Below, piece by piece: positions 7,393 through 16,218 of a stretch of DNA of 64,000 bases. The translations under genes were made by a program, and so were the position numbers. Source of the DNA: an uncultured Pontibacter sp. (GTDB lineage: Bacteria; Bacteroidota; Bacteroidia; Cytophagales; Hymenobacteraceae); NCBI RefSeq assembly GCF_947495565.1, contig NZ_CANLZM010000013.1:110075-174074 (forward strand), given 5' to 3'. The notes below the pieces were generated by a model. That model made no database searches, was not told the origin of the DNA, and saw only the letters and a list, made by a program, of their open reading frames with translations. Each line of letters begins with the position of its first letter. Position 1 is the first letter of the stretch.

Positions 7393-10161
7393 TTATACTA
7401 CCACATTTATGATTTTGTTTGGCACAATGATGATTTTCTTTGGAGACTTTCCTTCGAAAAATTTAGTTACCTGCTCCTCGGCAAGTACGGCCTTTTCAAT
7501 CTCCTCGCGCGGCACATCCAACGCAAACTTTAGCTTGGCCCGCATTTTTCCGTTTACAGATACCGGGTACTCAAACGTGTTCTCTACCAGGTATTTCTCC
7601 TCGAACTTAGGGAAAGTGGCGTAGCTGATGCTTTCCCGATGACCCAATTGCTGCCAAAGTTCTTCGGTAATGTGTGGCGCGTATGGCGACAGTATTACCG
7701 TAAGCGGCTCCAGAATAGCGCGTTTGTAGCACTTGAGCTGGCTCAGCTCATTCACGCAGATCATAAAGGTAGAAACCGAGGTGTTAAACGAGAAGCGCTC
7801 GATGTCTTCCTCCACCTTCCTGATCGTTTTGTGCAACGACTTCAATTCTTCGGCTGTTGGAGCCTCGTCGGTAACTTGCAGGTTGCCGTCTTTGTCGAAA
7901 AAAAGCTTCCAGTATTTCTTCAGGAACTTGTGCACGCCGTCCATGCCGTTGGTGTTCCAGGGCTTAAACTGCTCCAGCGGGCCTAAGAACATTTCATACA
8001 TGCGCAGCGTGTCAGCTCCCTGGCGTTCCACAATGTCGTCCGGGTTAACCACGTTATACTTGGATTTCGACATCTTCTCAATCTCCACGCCACAAACATA
8101 CTTGCCGTCCTCAAGTATAAACTCAGCGTCAGCATTCTCCGGTCGCCAGTTCTTGAAGGCTTCCAGGTCCAGCACGTCATTGTCTACGATGTTTACGTCC
8201 ACGTGCAGCTGTGATGTCTCGTACTGGTCTTTCAGGCCAAAGGAAACATACTTGTTCGTGCCGTTGATGCGGTACACAAAGTTAGAACGTCCCTGGATCA
8301 TGCCCTGGTTGATGAGCTTTTTAAATGGCTCCTGTTCCACCACAAGCCCCAAGTCGAACATAAACTTGTTCCAGAAGCGGGAGTAGAGCAGGTGGCCGGT
8401 AGCGTGCTCAGAGCCACCGATGTATAGATCCACGTTGCGCCAGTATTTCACGATGTCCTCGTCGGCGAACGCGCTGTCGTTTTGCGGGTCCATGTAGCGG
8501 TACCAGTACCAGCTGCTGCCGGCCCAGCCCGGCATGGTGCTCAGCTCGTACTCATGCTCATTTTCATACTTCCAATCCACGGCGCGGCCAAGTGGCGGCT
8601 CGCCGGTTTCGGTTGGCAGGTATTGGTCAATCTTAGGCAGCTCCAGCGGCAATTCTTCTTCCTTGATGAGGTGCGGCACGCCATCCTTGAAGTATACCGG
8701 CACGGGCTCGCCCCAGTAGCGCTGGCGGCTGAACACGGCATCGCGCATGCGGAACTGCGTGCGGCCTTTGCCCACGCCAAGTTCCTCGGCTTTGGCAATA
8801 CCTGCCTTTATGGCCTCTTTCACCTCCAGCCCGTTCAGGAAACCGGAGTTAATGATTTTGCCTTCTTTGCCAGAGTAAGCCTCTTCCTCGATGTTGCCGC
8901 CTTCCACTACTTGCTTTATCGGCAGGCTAAAGTGCTTGGCGAAAGCATAATCGCGGGAATCGTGGCCCGGCACAGCCATAACGGCACCTGTACCGTAGCC
9001 AGCCAGTACATAATCCGCAATCCAGATCTGTACCTTATCGCCTGAGATCGGGTTGATGGCATAAGCGCCGGTAAACACGCCGCTCACGGTTTTTACATCA
9101 GTCATGCGCTCGCGCTCCGAACGGTTTTTGGCCACGGTAACGTAAGCATCCACGGCTTCGCGCTGCTCCTGCGTGGTGATCTGTGCTACCAACTCGTGCT
9201 CTGGCGCCAGTACCACAAACGATGCCCCAAAAATAGTATCGATACGGGTGGTAAATACTTTAATCTTATCTTCAGCGCCATCCACGGCAAAATCAAGCTC
9301 GGCACCCACTGATTTGCCGATCCAGTTGCGTTGCATTTCCTTGATCGGTTCCGGCCAGTCGATATCCTCCAAACCTTGCAGTAAACGCTCGGCATAGGCC
9401 GTGATGCGCATCATCCACTGGCGCATTTTCTTACGCTCAACAGGGTAACCGCCACGCTCCGATACGCCGCCCACTACCTCGTCGTTGGCAAGTACTGTTC
9501 CCATGGCAGGGCACCAGTTTACCACGGCCTCGGCCACATAGGTCAGTCTATACTTTAGCAACACTTCCGACTGCTGCTGCTCGTTCATGGCTTGCCACTC
9601 ACCGGCGGTGAAGGCTGGCGTTTCATCATCACAGGCTGCGTTTACCTGGGCGTTTCCGTTTTGCTCGAACTCCTCGATCAGGGATGCAATCGGTTCTGCC
9701 TTTTCCGAAGTATAATTATAGTAGCTGTTAAACAGCTGCATAAAGATCCACTGCGTCCATTTGTAATAATTTGGCTCAGAGGTGCGGATCTCGCGCTCCC
9801 AGTCAAAAGAGAAGCCGATATTCTTCAGCTGCTCCACATAGCGCTTAATGTTCTGCTCGGTGGTAATTGCCGGGTGCTGACCTGTTTGGATGGCATATTG
9901 CTCTGCTGGCAAACCGAAGGCGTCGAAGCCCATTGGGTGCAGCACGTTAAAGCCTTTCAGGCGCTTGTAGCGGCTCACAATGTCAGAGGCGATATAACCT
10001 AGCGGGTGGCCCACATGCAGTCCGGCGCCGGATGGGTACGGGAACATATCCAGGGCGTAATACTTTGGTTTATCACTGGTTGCAGTGGCTTTAAATGTCT
10101 GGTTTTCTTCCCAGTACTGCTGCCACTTTTTCTCTATCTGCTTAAAATTATACTCTGACAT
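7393..10161 (-). CDS. leuS: Leucyl-tRNA synthetase
   Basis: A 922-residue class Ia aminoacyl-tRNA synthetase that charges tRNA-Leu. The HIGH-type motif is HVGH within [16 protein letters not shown] (near residue 50), and the KMSKS loop is EKMSKSKYN (near residue 695). The CP1 editing domain lies between them (about 230-430, with the [18 protein letters not shown] editing signature), and the C-terminal anticodon-binding and tRNA-binding parts follow. An insert near residues 155-205 (rich in Glu and Gln) is typical of Bacteroidota LeuRS. It stands alone, with 269 bases upstream. A near-consensus -7 box TATCTTAG is readable on the minus strand at 10199-10206, about 38 bases before the ATG. Confidence 0.98.
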   Translation of the reverse strand: MSEYNFKQIEKKWQQYWEENQTFKATATSDKPKYYALDMFPYPSGAGLHVGHPLGYIASDIVSRYKRLKGFNVLHPMGFDAFGLPAEQYAIQTGQHPAITTEQNIKRYVEQLKNIGFSFDWEREIRTSEPNYYKWTQWIFMQLFNSYYNYTSEKAEPIASLIEEFEQNGNAQVNAACDDETPAFTAGEWQAMNEQQQSEVLLKYRLTYVAEAVVNWCPAMGTVLANDEVVGGVSERGGYPVERKKMRQWMMRITAYAERLLQGLEDIDWPEPIKEMQRNWIGKSVGAELDFAVDGAEDKIKVFTTRIDTIFGASFVVLAPEHELVAQITTQEQREAVDAYVTVAKNRSERERMTDVKTVSGVFTGAYAINPISGDKVQIWIADYVLAGYGTGAVMAVPGHDSRDYAFAKHFSLPIKQVVEGGNIEEEAYSGKEGKIINSGFLNGLEVKEAIKAGIAKAEELGVGKGRTQFRMRDAVFSRQRYWGEPVPVYFKDGVPHLIKEEELPLELPKIDQYLPTETGEPPLGRAVDWKYENEHEYELSTMPGWAGSSWYWYRYMDPQNDSAFADEDIVKYWRNVDLYIGGSEHATGHLLYSRFWNKFMFDLGLVVEQEPFKKLINQGMIQGRSNFVYRINGTNKYVSFGLKDQYETSQLHVDVNIVDNDVLDLEAFKNWRPENADAEFILEDGKYVCGVEIEKMSKSKYNVVNPDDIVERQGADTLRMYEMFLGPLEQFKPWNTNGMDGVHKFLKKYWKLFFDKDGNLQVTDEAPTAEELKSLHKTIRKVEEDIERFSFNTSVSTFMICVNELSQLKCYKRAILEPLTVILSPYAPHITEELWQQLGHRESISYATFPKFEEKYLVENTFEYPVSVNGKMRAKLKFALDVPREEIEKAVLAEEQVTKFFEGKSPKKIIIVPNKIINVVV

Positions 10162-10418
10162 GCTCTGTAAATCTGTTCGCTTACTTCTGGTTGAACTGCT
10201 AAGATAATCGTTAATTGTGAATTGTCGGTTTGTTGGCTGGCTAAATTGTTGAATTGCTACATGGTTGATTGGCTAAGAACGTAAGATAATAGGAAGAGGC
10301 AACACGAGGAATCGATACAGGATTCAGGTTTGATCTTAGGCTACCTGTTGTTGATTTGGCCAGGCAAGCACACCTCTTGAATTAGCAATTAACAATGCAG
10401 CAATTTATCAATAAAACC

Positions 10419-10426
10419 TACCTTTG
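10419..10426 (+). promoter_or_regulatory. Exact -7 box (TAnnTTTG) at the DsbA-family gene
   Basis: TACCTTTG matches the Bacteroidetes sigma-ABfr -7 consensus exactly. It ends only 4 bases before the ATG at 10431, so the transcript would start at or next to the start codon. Confidence 0.5.
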
Positions 10427-10430
10427 CGCC

Positions 10431-11102
10431 ATGGAACAGAAGAAACACGACCTACTCGATATTATCCATCTGATTTATGTGATGGACCCGATGTGCTCCT
10501 GGTGTTATGCTTTTGCCCCGGTGGTAAAGCAGCTGGTAGCCGAGCAGAAAGATAAGATGCAGTTTAAGCTGGTAATGGGCGGCCTGCGCCCCGGCACCGA
10601 GCGCCCGCTGGAAGCCCAAATGAAAGACAGCATCCGGCACCACTGGCAGGATGTTGAGAAAATAACCGGGCAACCTTTTGATTATGCCTTCTTCGAGCGC
10701 AATGGCTTTGTATACGATACGGAACCTGGCTGCCGCGCTGTGGTAAGCATGCGCTACCTGAAGCCCGAGGCAGAGCTGAAGATGGCAGAGGCAGTGCAGC
10801 AGGCGTTTTATGCCAAGAATAACGATGTTACCAAGCCGGAGGTGCTGGCCAGCATTGCGACGCAGTTTGGCATAGCGGAAGACGCTTTTATGGAGCAGTA
10901 TAACTCCGAGGAAATGAAGGAGAAAACCCAGCAGGATTTCACAATAGCAAAGCATTTGCAGGCCGCCGCCTTTCCGAGTTTATACATCCTGAACGGTACA
11001 AACATACATTTGATTAGCCGCGGTTACCGCCCTTACGATGGCATGAAAGCGCACCTGGACCGCGTGCTGCAGCAACTCTCCCCAGACCAGAACCCTTTAT
11101 AA
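10431..11102 (+). CDS. DsbA-family thioredoxin-fold protein
   Basis: A 223-residue protein of the DsbA/FrnE type. The active site is Cys22-Ser-Trp-Cys25 in MDPMCSWCYAF, followed by the helical insertion of the family and the C-terminal strand containing the cis-Pro region (AAAFPSLYI). No signal peptide is seen, so it is probably a cytoplasmic disulfide or isomerase-type oxidoreductase like the FrnE/YwbO group. Start chosen at the ATG at 10431: an upstream in-frame ATG at 10395 would place the exact -7 box inside the coding sequence. The substrate is unknown. The DUF1003 gene follows after 41 bases on the same strand and may be co-transcribed. Confidence 0.88.
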   Translation: MEQKKHDLLDIIHLIYVMDPMCSWCYAFAPVVKQLVAEQKDKMQFKLVMGGLRPGTERPLEAQMKDSIRHHWQDVEKITGQPFDYAFFERNGFVYDTEPGCRAVVSMRYLKPEAELKMAEAVQQAFYAKNNDVTKPEVLASIATQFGIAEDAFMEQYNSEEMKEKTQQDFTIAKHLQAAAFPSLYILNGTNIHLISRGYRPYDGMKAHLDRVLQQLSPDQNPL

Positions 11103-11143
11103 GATTTGCCAAGTATAAGAGAGCAACCTGCTTACTTATACCT

Positions 11144-11869
11144 ATGAAGCGCCACCGGGAGCCTTTTGGTTTTTGCCAGATCACTAAAAAGCATTTGCCG
11201 CTGCACTTGCTGGTGCCAGGTAAAGCCATTCGTCAAAAAGTAGTAGATCTGATTAAGGCCGATTTTCCGGATTTTGACGTGGAAAAGTTCGTGGCCCTGG
11301 ATGTGCTGACCAAGTACCGCAAGTTATACCTGGAGCAACTGCTGCGGCAAGAGCTCGGCGAACTTACAGAGCTGGAAGAGGAGGTGGTGAAGAGTATAAA
11401 CCAACAGGAGTTACTCTCCAGCAACGTGGAAGATGAGTTGGAAGAAGACATCAGCCTGGGCAACCGAATGGCCGACCACATAGCCAGCTTTGGCGGCAGC
11501 TGGACCTTTATCAGCATCTTTTTCTCATTCCTGCTGATCTGGATGATGATAAACGTGTTTTTGCTGGCATCACGGCCCTTCGACCCATACCCGTTTATAC
11601 TTTTAAATTTGATTTTGTCCTGCCTGGCCGCCATTCAGGCACCTATTATCATGATGAGCCAGAACCGGCAGGAGACCAAAGACAGGCTGCGCTCTGAACA
11701 CGACTACAAAATCAACCTGAAAGCGGAACTGGAGATAAGGCTGCTGCACGAGAAGCTCGACCACCTGCTTATGCACCAGAACCAGCATTTAGTAGAAATA
11801 CAGCAAATGCAGCTCGACCTGTTGGAGGATATTATGCAGCAGCTCAAGGCGAAGAAAAACCATTCCTGA
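11144..11869 (+). CDS. DUF1003 family membrane protein
   Basis: A 241-residue protein. Residues 1-100 are soluble and acidic-rich (LTELEEEVVKSINQQELL). Residues about 103-175 form the DUF1003 core: NRMADHIASFGGSWTFISIF, a transmembrane helix, then DPYPFILLNLILSCLAAIQAP, a second helix, and the MMSQNRQETKDRLRSEHDYKINLKAE signature. The C-terminal 60 residues form a coiled coil. The molecular role of DUF1003 proteins is unknown. Lies 41 bases after the DsbA-family gene and is convergent with the CrtA-like gene, with 14 bases between stops. Confidence 0.92.
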   Translation: MKRHREPFGFCQITKKHLPLHLLVPGKAIRQKVVDLIKADFPDFDVEKFVALDVLTKYRKLYLEQLLRQELGELTELEEEVVKSINQQELLSSNVEDELEEDISLGNRMADHIASFGGSWTFISIFFSFLLIWMMINVFLLASRPFDPYPFILLNLILSCLAAIQAPIIMMSQNRQETKDRLRSEHDYKINLKAELEIRLLHEKLDHLLMHQNQHLVEIQQMQLDLLEDIMQQLKAKKNHS

Positions 11870-11883
11870 AGCTGCTGCTCAGG

Positions 11884-12609
11884 TTAAAGTATACTTGCCG
11901 TTGGGTCAACGCCGTTCCAAGTGCCTTCGCTGGCCACAGGTTTAAAACGGGCAAAGAGCTCTTCGCTGTACCAGTTCTCTGATCGGGTGCGCCGCATGAC
12001 CTCCTGGTGCAACGGACTCTTATACGCAAAGTTTTTCATCGCCTCCACCGATTCCCACACGCTGAATGTTGCCTGCCGGACAAACGGCAACTCACCCAAG
12101 CCAATGGAGCAGACCAGGCCTTCGGCATTTTCCAGCGCCTTACTTGTGCTGGGCACAAAACGCCAAAAGCCAGGCAAAGCACGCCAGTTTATACTTGCAC
12201 GCGTTAGCACCGCAATCGGGCCGGAGCTATGCTTTTCAGGTAAGGCCGGAGAAAAGGGGGCCACGCCATCCCATTGCCCATGCTGCTGATAGGGGTATAG
12301 TTTAATCGTCCAGGTTTCGTGGGTATGTTGCCTGTATTCCTGTATGAGGGCGGAGTTTTGCAGAAAAGCATCGGCGTCAGCTTCTGTTTGCCAGGTGCAC
12401 ATGAGGCCGTAGCGCCTAAAGTTCGGTTTTATACTAAAGCCTTTGCCGTGTCCGCTGCCCAAAAGCTTAAAGAACAACAGACCAGATACTTTCTCTAGCT
12501 TAGGCCCCGAAGTACCCATCTGTGACAGACCCCAGCGCCAATGCCCCTTGCGTATGCCAAATAGGGTAAGGGTGGTTAATCGGGGAGAGGTAGATGCTAT
12601 TGGTGGCAT
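11884..12609 (-). CDS. Spheroidene monooxygenase-like protein (CrtA family)
   Basis: A 241-residue protein resembling CrtA, the haem-dependent oxygenase that introduces keto groups into acyclic carotenoids in purple bacteria. Family-type features are the start LTTLTLFGIRKGHWRWGLSQMG, the MCTWQTEADADAFL segment, the PIAVLTRASINW stretch (the usual LTRAxI motif) and FSVWESVEAMKNFAYKS near the C terminus. Homologues occur widely in Bacteroidota next to no carotenoid genes, so the substrate here is uncertain. The 3' end contains the palindrome AAGTATACTT, which encodes the last residues Ser-Ile-Leu. Convergent with the DUF1003 gene. Confidence 0.78.
   Translation of the reverse strand: MPPIASTSPRLTTLTLFGIRKGHWRWGLSQMGTSGPKLEKVSGLLFFKLLGSGHGKGFSIKPNFRRYGLMCTWQTEADADAFLQNSALIQEYRQHTHETWTIKLYPYQQHGQWDGVAPFSPALPEKHSSGPIAVLTRASINWRALPGFWRFVPSTSKALENAEGLVCSIGLGELPFVRQATFSVWESVEAMKNFAYKSPLHQEVMRRTRSENWYSEELFARFKPVASEGTWNGVDPTASIL
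11887..11896. repeat. AAGTATACTT palindrome, copy 1
   Basis: Perfect 10-bp palindrome made of overlapping AAGTATA and TATACTT, within the 3' end of the CrtA-like gene. Confidence 0.9.
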
Positions 12610-12646
12610 TGGATACGCTGAGAGTTAAGACTACTTGAGGTTAAAC

Positions 12647-12686
12647 GCAAAGCAGGAGGCGCTTAAGTCAACGCCTCCTGCTTTGC
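12647..12686. terminator. Terminator after the PPOX-fold gene
   Basis: A 15-bp perfect stem (12647-12661 with 12672-12686, core GCAGGAGGCG) and 10-base loop. It lies 30 bases past the stop of the PPOX-fold gene on the minus strand and 38 bases upstream of the CrtA-like start. Confidence 0.7.
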
Positions 12687-12715
12687 AATTTCAGTAAAAT
12701 AATTTAAGCCTGATA

Positions 12716-13216
12716 CTATAGGTTGATTTTCTTGTTTTCGCCTCCTTTTGCAGGCTCGCCGGTGATGGCCGCTTTTGCCATGCCGTAAAGTATAACCATG
12801 GTATTGTTAGGCGTGTCCCAATATTCCGCTTTATCGATTTTAACGCGGATAAGACCTATGTTTTTGTCTTCCTTGCCATCCGGGAACCAGGCTTTCATGT
12901 CGGAGCTCCATAATTCATCTATTTTCTGCTGATCGCGCAGCACCTGGGCTTTACCTGATATGGAAACATAAAGGTTATCATCCGGGTCGGCAAAGCTTAG
13001 ATTAACGTGAGCGTCATGCTCAATTTCATGCGTTTTACCGGATTCGTATCCTGTAAAAAACCATAGATCGCCGTCTGCCTCTGTTTTTTGGGTTTTCATG
13101 GGGCGGCTGCGCAAGGTGCCATCGTCATCCACGGTGGTCATCATCGCAATTTTTACATCTTTGATTTTATGTATTAATTTCTCTAAGTTCTCTTTGGTGT
13201 TACGATCGGTGTTCAT
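12716..13216 (-). CDS. Pyridoxamine 5'-phosphate oxidase-fold protein (general stress protein 26-like)
   Basis: A 166-residue split-barrel flavin-binding protein. The sequence runs KIAMMTTVDDDGTLRSRPM, GDLWFFTGYESGKTHEIEHD, VNLSFADPDDNLYVSISGKAQV, then AWFPDGKEDKNIGLIRVKIDKAEYWD, which is the usual order in the general stress protein 26 family. Such proteins bind FMN or F420; the exact substrate is not known and true PNPOx activity is unlikely. Single gene, with its own hairpin terminator downstream and a divergent ACP hydrolase gene upstream. Confidence 0.9.
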   Translation of the reverse strand: MNTDRNTKENLEKLIHKIKDVKIAMMTTVDDDGTLRSRPMKTQKTEADGDLWFFTGYESGKTHEIEHDAHVNLSFADPDDNLYVSISGKAQVLRDQQKIDELWSSDMKAWFPDGKEDKNIGLIRVKIDKAEYWDTPNNTMVILYGMAKAAITGEPAKGGENKKINL

Positions 13217-13359
13217 AGCTTTATATCTTGTTTGTGTTAGATTACGGGCCTATCGTGCTTAGGGTTTATACTTCTGGTAAAGGCAACCCAACCCAAAAAA
13301 AACCGCTAAAACAATAGGTACAGCAGCCTGTTTATACTTTCTACCTTAGCCAAAAATAC

Positions 13360-13947
13360 GTGAACTACCTAGCCCACATTTACTTGTCTGGCTCCGATGA
13401 ACAACTCTTAGTAGGCAATTTTATGGCTGATGCCGTGAAAGGGAAACAGCTTGACGTGTACCCTGCGGGCATAGCCAGAGGTATACGGCTGCACCGCCTG
13501 ATAGACACATACACAGATACCCATCCGATAGTGGCTGAAACAAAAGTGCGGCTACGGCCAAAGTATAAAAAGTTTTCCCCGGTTATAGCCGACATGTACT
13601 ATGACCATTTCTTGGCCCGGAACTTCATGCAGTATGCTAATGTGCCCCTGGCGGAGTTTGTGCAGCAGGCATACGCAATTATTCAACAGCAGTATGATAT
13701 GTTACCCCTACGCATGCAGCAGCTGTTTCCGTATATGCAGCGCCAGAACTGGTTGGAGTCGTATGCTGAGTTTTCTGGTTTGGCTCAGGCTTTTGAAGGT
13801 ATGAGCCGCCGCACATCCTTCGTGTCGGGTATGGAAACTGCGGGGGAGGAGTTAGAGGCGCAGTATACTTTATACCAGGCAGACTTCGGGGCTTTCTTCC
13901 CGGACCTGGAATGTTACGTAGCTGAAGTAAAAAGCCATTTGATTTAA
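13360..13947 (+). CDS. Acyl carrier protein phosphodiesterase-like protein (AcpH family)
   Basis: A 195-residue HD-type hydrolase of the AcpH family, which removes the 4'-phosphopantetheine arm from acyl carrier protein. The N terminus MNYLAHIYLSGSDEQLLVGNFMAD and the HRLIDTYTDTHP segment (metal-binding His/Asp), followed by DMYYDHFLARNF, are typical. The start codon is GTG; no ATG is available before the conserved N terminus. A near-consensus -7 box TACCTTAG lies just upstream (13345-13352), which would give a very short leader. Single gene; downstream 217 bases show no hairpin. Confidence 0.88.
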   Translation: MNYLAHIYLSGSDEQLLVGNFMADAVKGKQLDVYPAGIARGIRLHRLIDTYTDTHPIVAETKVRLRPKYKKFSPVIADMYYDHFLARNFMQYANVPLAEFVQQAYAIIQQQYDMLPLRMQQLFPYMQRQNWLESYAEFSGLAQAFEGMSRRTSFVSGMETAGEELEAQYTLYQADFGAFFPDLECYVAEVKSHLI

Positions 13948-14164
13948 AATTTATACTTGAAGTAAATAATCTGTTGCTTAAACGCTTTATAATGACTTCA
14001 AATGTGATTGACAAGGCCCGTATACGAAATATAGTTTATGATTCAGGTTTCTCAAAATTCACTACATAGGCTAAATTCCAAGCTGAGCTGACATCATAGC
14101 TAAACCTTTTATAGTTAGTTGCTTATACTTTGTTTATGAAAGTATGAAAATAAACTGAACGCTT

Positions 14165-15337
14165 ATGTTACAGCACAGCTATCTCTTCCGGCACAACCGC
14201 CGTAAATTTCTAAAAGATTTATCTTTAGCCTTTGGCGCCACCACGCTGGGGATGCCTTTGGTCTCGCTGGCTTCCTGTCAATCCTCGGGCTCGGAAACGC
14301 AGCAGGAGCAGCAAACTAACCAAGCTTCCGGCAATTCAAAGAAATTGGGCATCGCCTTGGTTGGCTTAGGTAGTTATGCCACCAACCAACTCGCTCCGGC
14401 ACTTCAGGAAACCGAAAAATGCTACCTGGCCGGCATCGTGACCGGTACGCCCTCTAAAGCTGAGGAGTGGAAGCGCAAGTATAACATTCCGGATAAGAAC
14501 GTTTACAACTACGAGACCTACGATCAGATAGCCGATAACCCCGACATCGATATCATCTACATCGTGCTGCCAAACGGCATGCATGCAGAGTATACTATAC
14601 GCGGTGCCAGGGCTAAAAAACACATCATCTGCGAGAAACCAATGGCCACCACCGTAGCCGATTGCAAGCACATGATTGAGGCTTGCAACCAGAATAACGT
14701 GAAGCTATCCATTGGTTACCGCCTGCACTTCGAGCCGCATAACCTTCGGGTAATGGAGCTGGGGCAACAGCAGGTTTACGGGGCTGTGCAGCAGATTGAA
14801 GCCGCGGATAGCTTTGTGTTTAGCGGGAGCTCGGACAAATGGCGACTGGATAAAGAACTAGCTGGCGGCGGCCCGTTGATGGACCTCGGTATTTACTGTG
14901 TGCAGGGTGCTATTTACACGATGGGAGAGACCCCGACTGCTGTTACAGCTAAATTTGGGGAGGTAACCCGGCCAGAGTATTTCGATGACGTGGAGCAGTC
15001 TATAAGCTGGCAGATGGAGTTTCCGAATGGTGCTGTGGCCAACTGCCGCACCAGCTACAATAAAAACGAAGGGCTGCTGTACGGCAAAGCCGAGAATGGC
15101 TGGTGGCGTCTGGAGCCTGCCTACAGCTACTCCGGCATTAAAGGCAAAACAAACGAAGGCCTGATGAATTTGCCCCAGGTAAACCAGCAGGCGCGCCAGA
15201 TGGATGATTTTGCCAGGTGTGTACTGGAGGGCGATGAAACCAAAGTGCCCGGTGAGATGGGACTGCGGGATGTCCGGATTCTAGAGGCGATTTACGAGGC
15301 AGCTAGAACAGGGGAGAGCGTAGCAATTCAGACTTAG
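14165..15337 (+). CDS. Tat-exported Gfo/Idh/MocA family oxidoreductase (lipoprotein)
   Basis: A 390-residue NAD(P)-dependent oxidoreductase. The N terminus carries a Tat signal with the twin arginine in NRRKFLKDLSLAFGA (Arg12-Arg13), a hydrophobic core, and a lipobox ending at Cys38 (SLASC). It is probably exported folded with its cofactor and anchored to the membrane. A Rossmann domain follows (about 58-180, ALVGLGSYATNQLAPAL with the CEKPMA motif), then the alpha/beta substrate domain with GGGPLMDLGIYCVQG. It resembles glucose-fructose oxidoreductase; the sugar substrate cannot be told. A TATACTTTG sequence about 40 bases upstream may act in the promoter. Single gene. Confidence 0.92.
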   Translation: MLQHSYLFRHNRRKFLKDLSLAFGATTLGMPLVSLASCQSSGSETQQEQQTNQASGNSKKLGIALVGLGSYATNQLAPALQETEKCYLAGIVTGTPSKAEEWKRKYNIPDKNVYNYETYDQIADNPDIDIIYIVLPNGMHAEYTIRGARAKKHIICEKPMATTVADCKHMIEACNQNNVKLSIGYRLHFEPHNLRVMELGQQQVYGAVQQIEAADSFVFSGSSDKWRLDKELAGGGPLMDLGIYCVQGAIYTMGETPTAVTAKFGEVTRPEYFDDVEQSISWQMEFPNGAVANCRTSYNKNEGLLYGKAENGWWRLEPAYSYSGIKGKTNEGLMNLPQVNQQARQMDDFARCVLEGDETKVPGEMGLRDVRILEAIYEAARTGESVAIQT

Positions 15338-15439
15338 AGGACAGCTGGTTTAATTATTAAATGATCTTATTTTAGGTGCTTGATAAAGTATAGGAAAAGA
15401 AGCTGTTTAAAGTTTTTGGTTGTAGGGCCTACACCCGCC

Positions 15440-15464
15440 ATTGTTGGTGTTTTTCACCAACAAT
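15440..15464. terminator. Hairpin downstream of the Tat-exported oxidoreductase
   Basis: A 10-bp perfect stem (ATTGTTGGTG with CACCAACAAT) around a T5 loop, about 100 bases past the oxidoreductase stop. There is no T-run after it, so it may be a hairpin of other function. Confidence 0.45.
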
Positions 15465-15570
15465 CAAAATGCAGATGCTGTAAATCTTGCTGGTGAAAAC
15501 ATGCAGCAAGGGCAGGCAGTATAGTATTAATAAATTCTAAACAGGCTCAAAGTATAATTCCTGAAACAAA

Positions 15571-15604
15571 AGAGAGCTGCTGGATATCCAGCAGCTCTCT
15601 TTTT
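15571..15604. terminator. Bidirectional terminator (perfect palindrome)
   Basis: A 30-bp perfect palindrome (15571-15600, centre GGATATCC) flanked by A-rich and T-rich runs. It lies 23 bases past the SlyD stop on the minus strand and serves the region between the convergent oxidoreductase and SlyD genes. Confidence 0.85.
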
Positions 15605-15626
15605 ACACTTTAAACTATAGCGGGGC

Positions 15627-16139
15627 TTAGTGTTGTACGCCGCCTTCGCCATGCACGTGGCCATGAGAAATTTCTTCTGGCGTAGCCTCGCGGATGTTTT
15701 CCACTTTACCTTTAAAGTATAATTCTTTGCCAGCCAGCGGGTGGTTGAAATCCATCTTTACAGTATCGGCAGTTACATCTACAACACGTCCTTGCAACTG
15801 GTTACCTTCACTATCCGTCATCGGGATATAGTTGCCGATGGCAAGCATATCCTCTGGCACGGCGCCCTCTATTTCAAAAGCCTGCTTTGGCAGATCCACC
15901 ACGGCGTTATCGTCTTGGTTACCATAGCCTTCCTCGGCATCGAGTTTAAAATCAAAATCATCACCTACCGACAGACCGTCAAGCTTTTCTTCAAATTGCT
16001 CAGGAAGACCACTCAAGCCGTAGATGAACACCATTGGCTGCTCTTTATCGGCTGTTTCTATCAGGTTTGTCTCGCCCTGCTCGTCCATGATTCGCAATTC
16101 ATAAGAGAGCGTAACTACTTTGTTTTTTTCAATTTTCAT
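15627..16139 (-). CDS. FKBP-type peptidyl-prolyl isomerase, SlyD-like
   Basis: A 170-residue cytoplasmic FKBP. The order VVTLSYELRIMDEQGE, MVFIYGLSGLPEQFEEKLDGLSVGDDFDFKLDAEEGYGNQDDNAVVDLP, then an inserted flap (IF) chaperone domain (about 78-130) and the return strand VKMDFNHPLAGKELYFKGKV match SlyD-type isomerases. The C terminus HGHVHGEGGVQH is His-rich and could bind nickel or zinc as in E. coli SlyD, although it is much shorter. It catalyses proline isomerisation and assists folding. Single gene. Confidence 0.93.
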   Translation of the reverse strand: MKIEKNKVVTLSYELRIMDEQGETNLIETADKEQPMVFIYGLSGLPEQFEEKLDGLSVGDDFDFKLDAEEGYGNQDDNAVVDLPKQAFEIEGAVPEDMLAIGNYIPMTDSEGNQLQGRVVDVTADTVKMDFNHPLAGKELYFKGKVENIREATPEEISHGHVHGEGGVQH

Positions 16140-16218
16140 GTCTTGTCGTTTAATTTCTAATAATAGAAAGTTAGGAAAATATATCCAGACCTCTAAGCTT
16201 TGTACAATATTTACAGGT

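Noticed and set aside
8482..9045. 187-codon frame on the plus strand
   Set aside because: Antisense to leuS; no domain and inconsistent with the conserved synthetase.
10162..10430. Possible gene or element in the 269-base gap before the DsbA-family gene
   Set aside because: Short imperfect TTGAATTG and TTGGCTAA repetitions only; no stable hairpin, reading frame or RNA motif beyond the promoter boxes.
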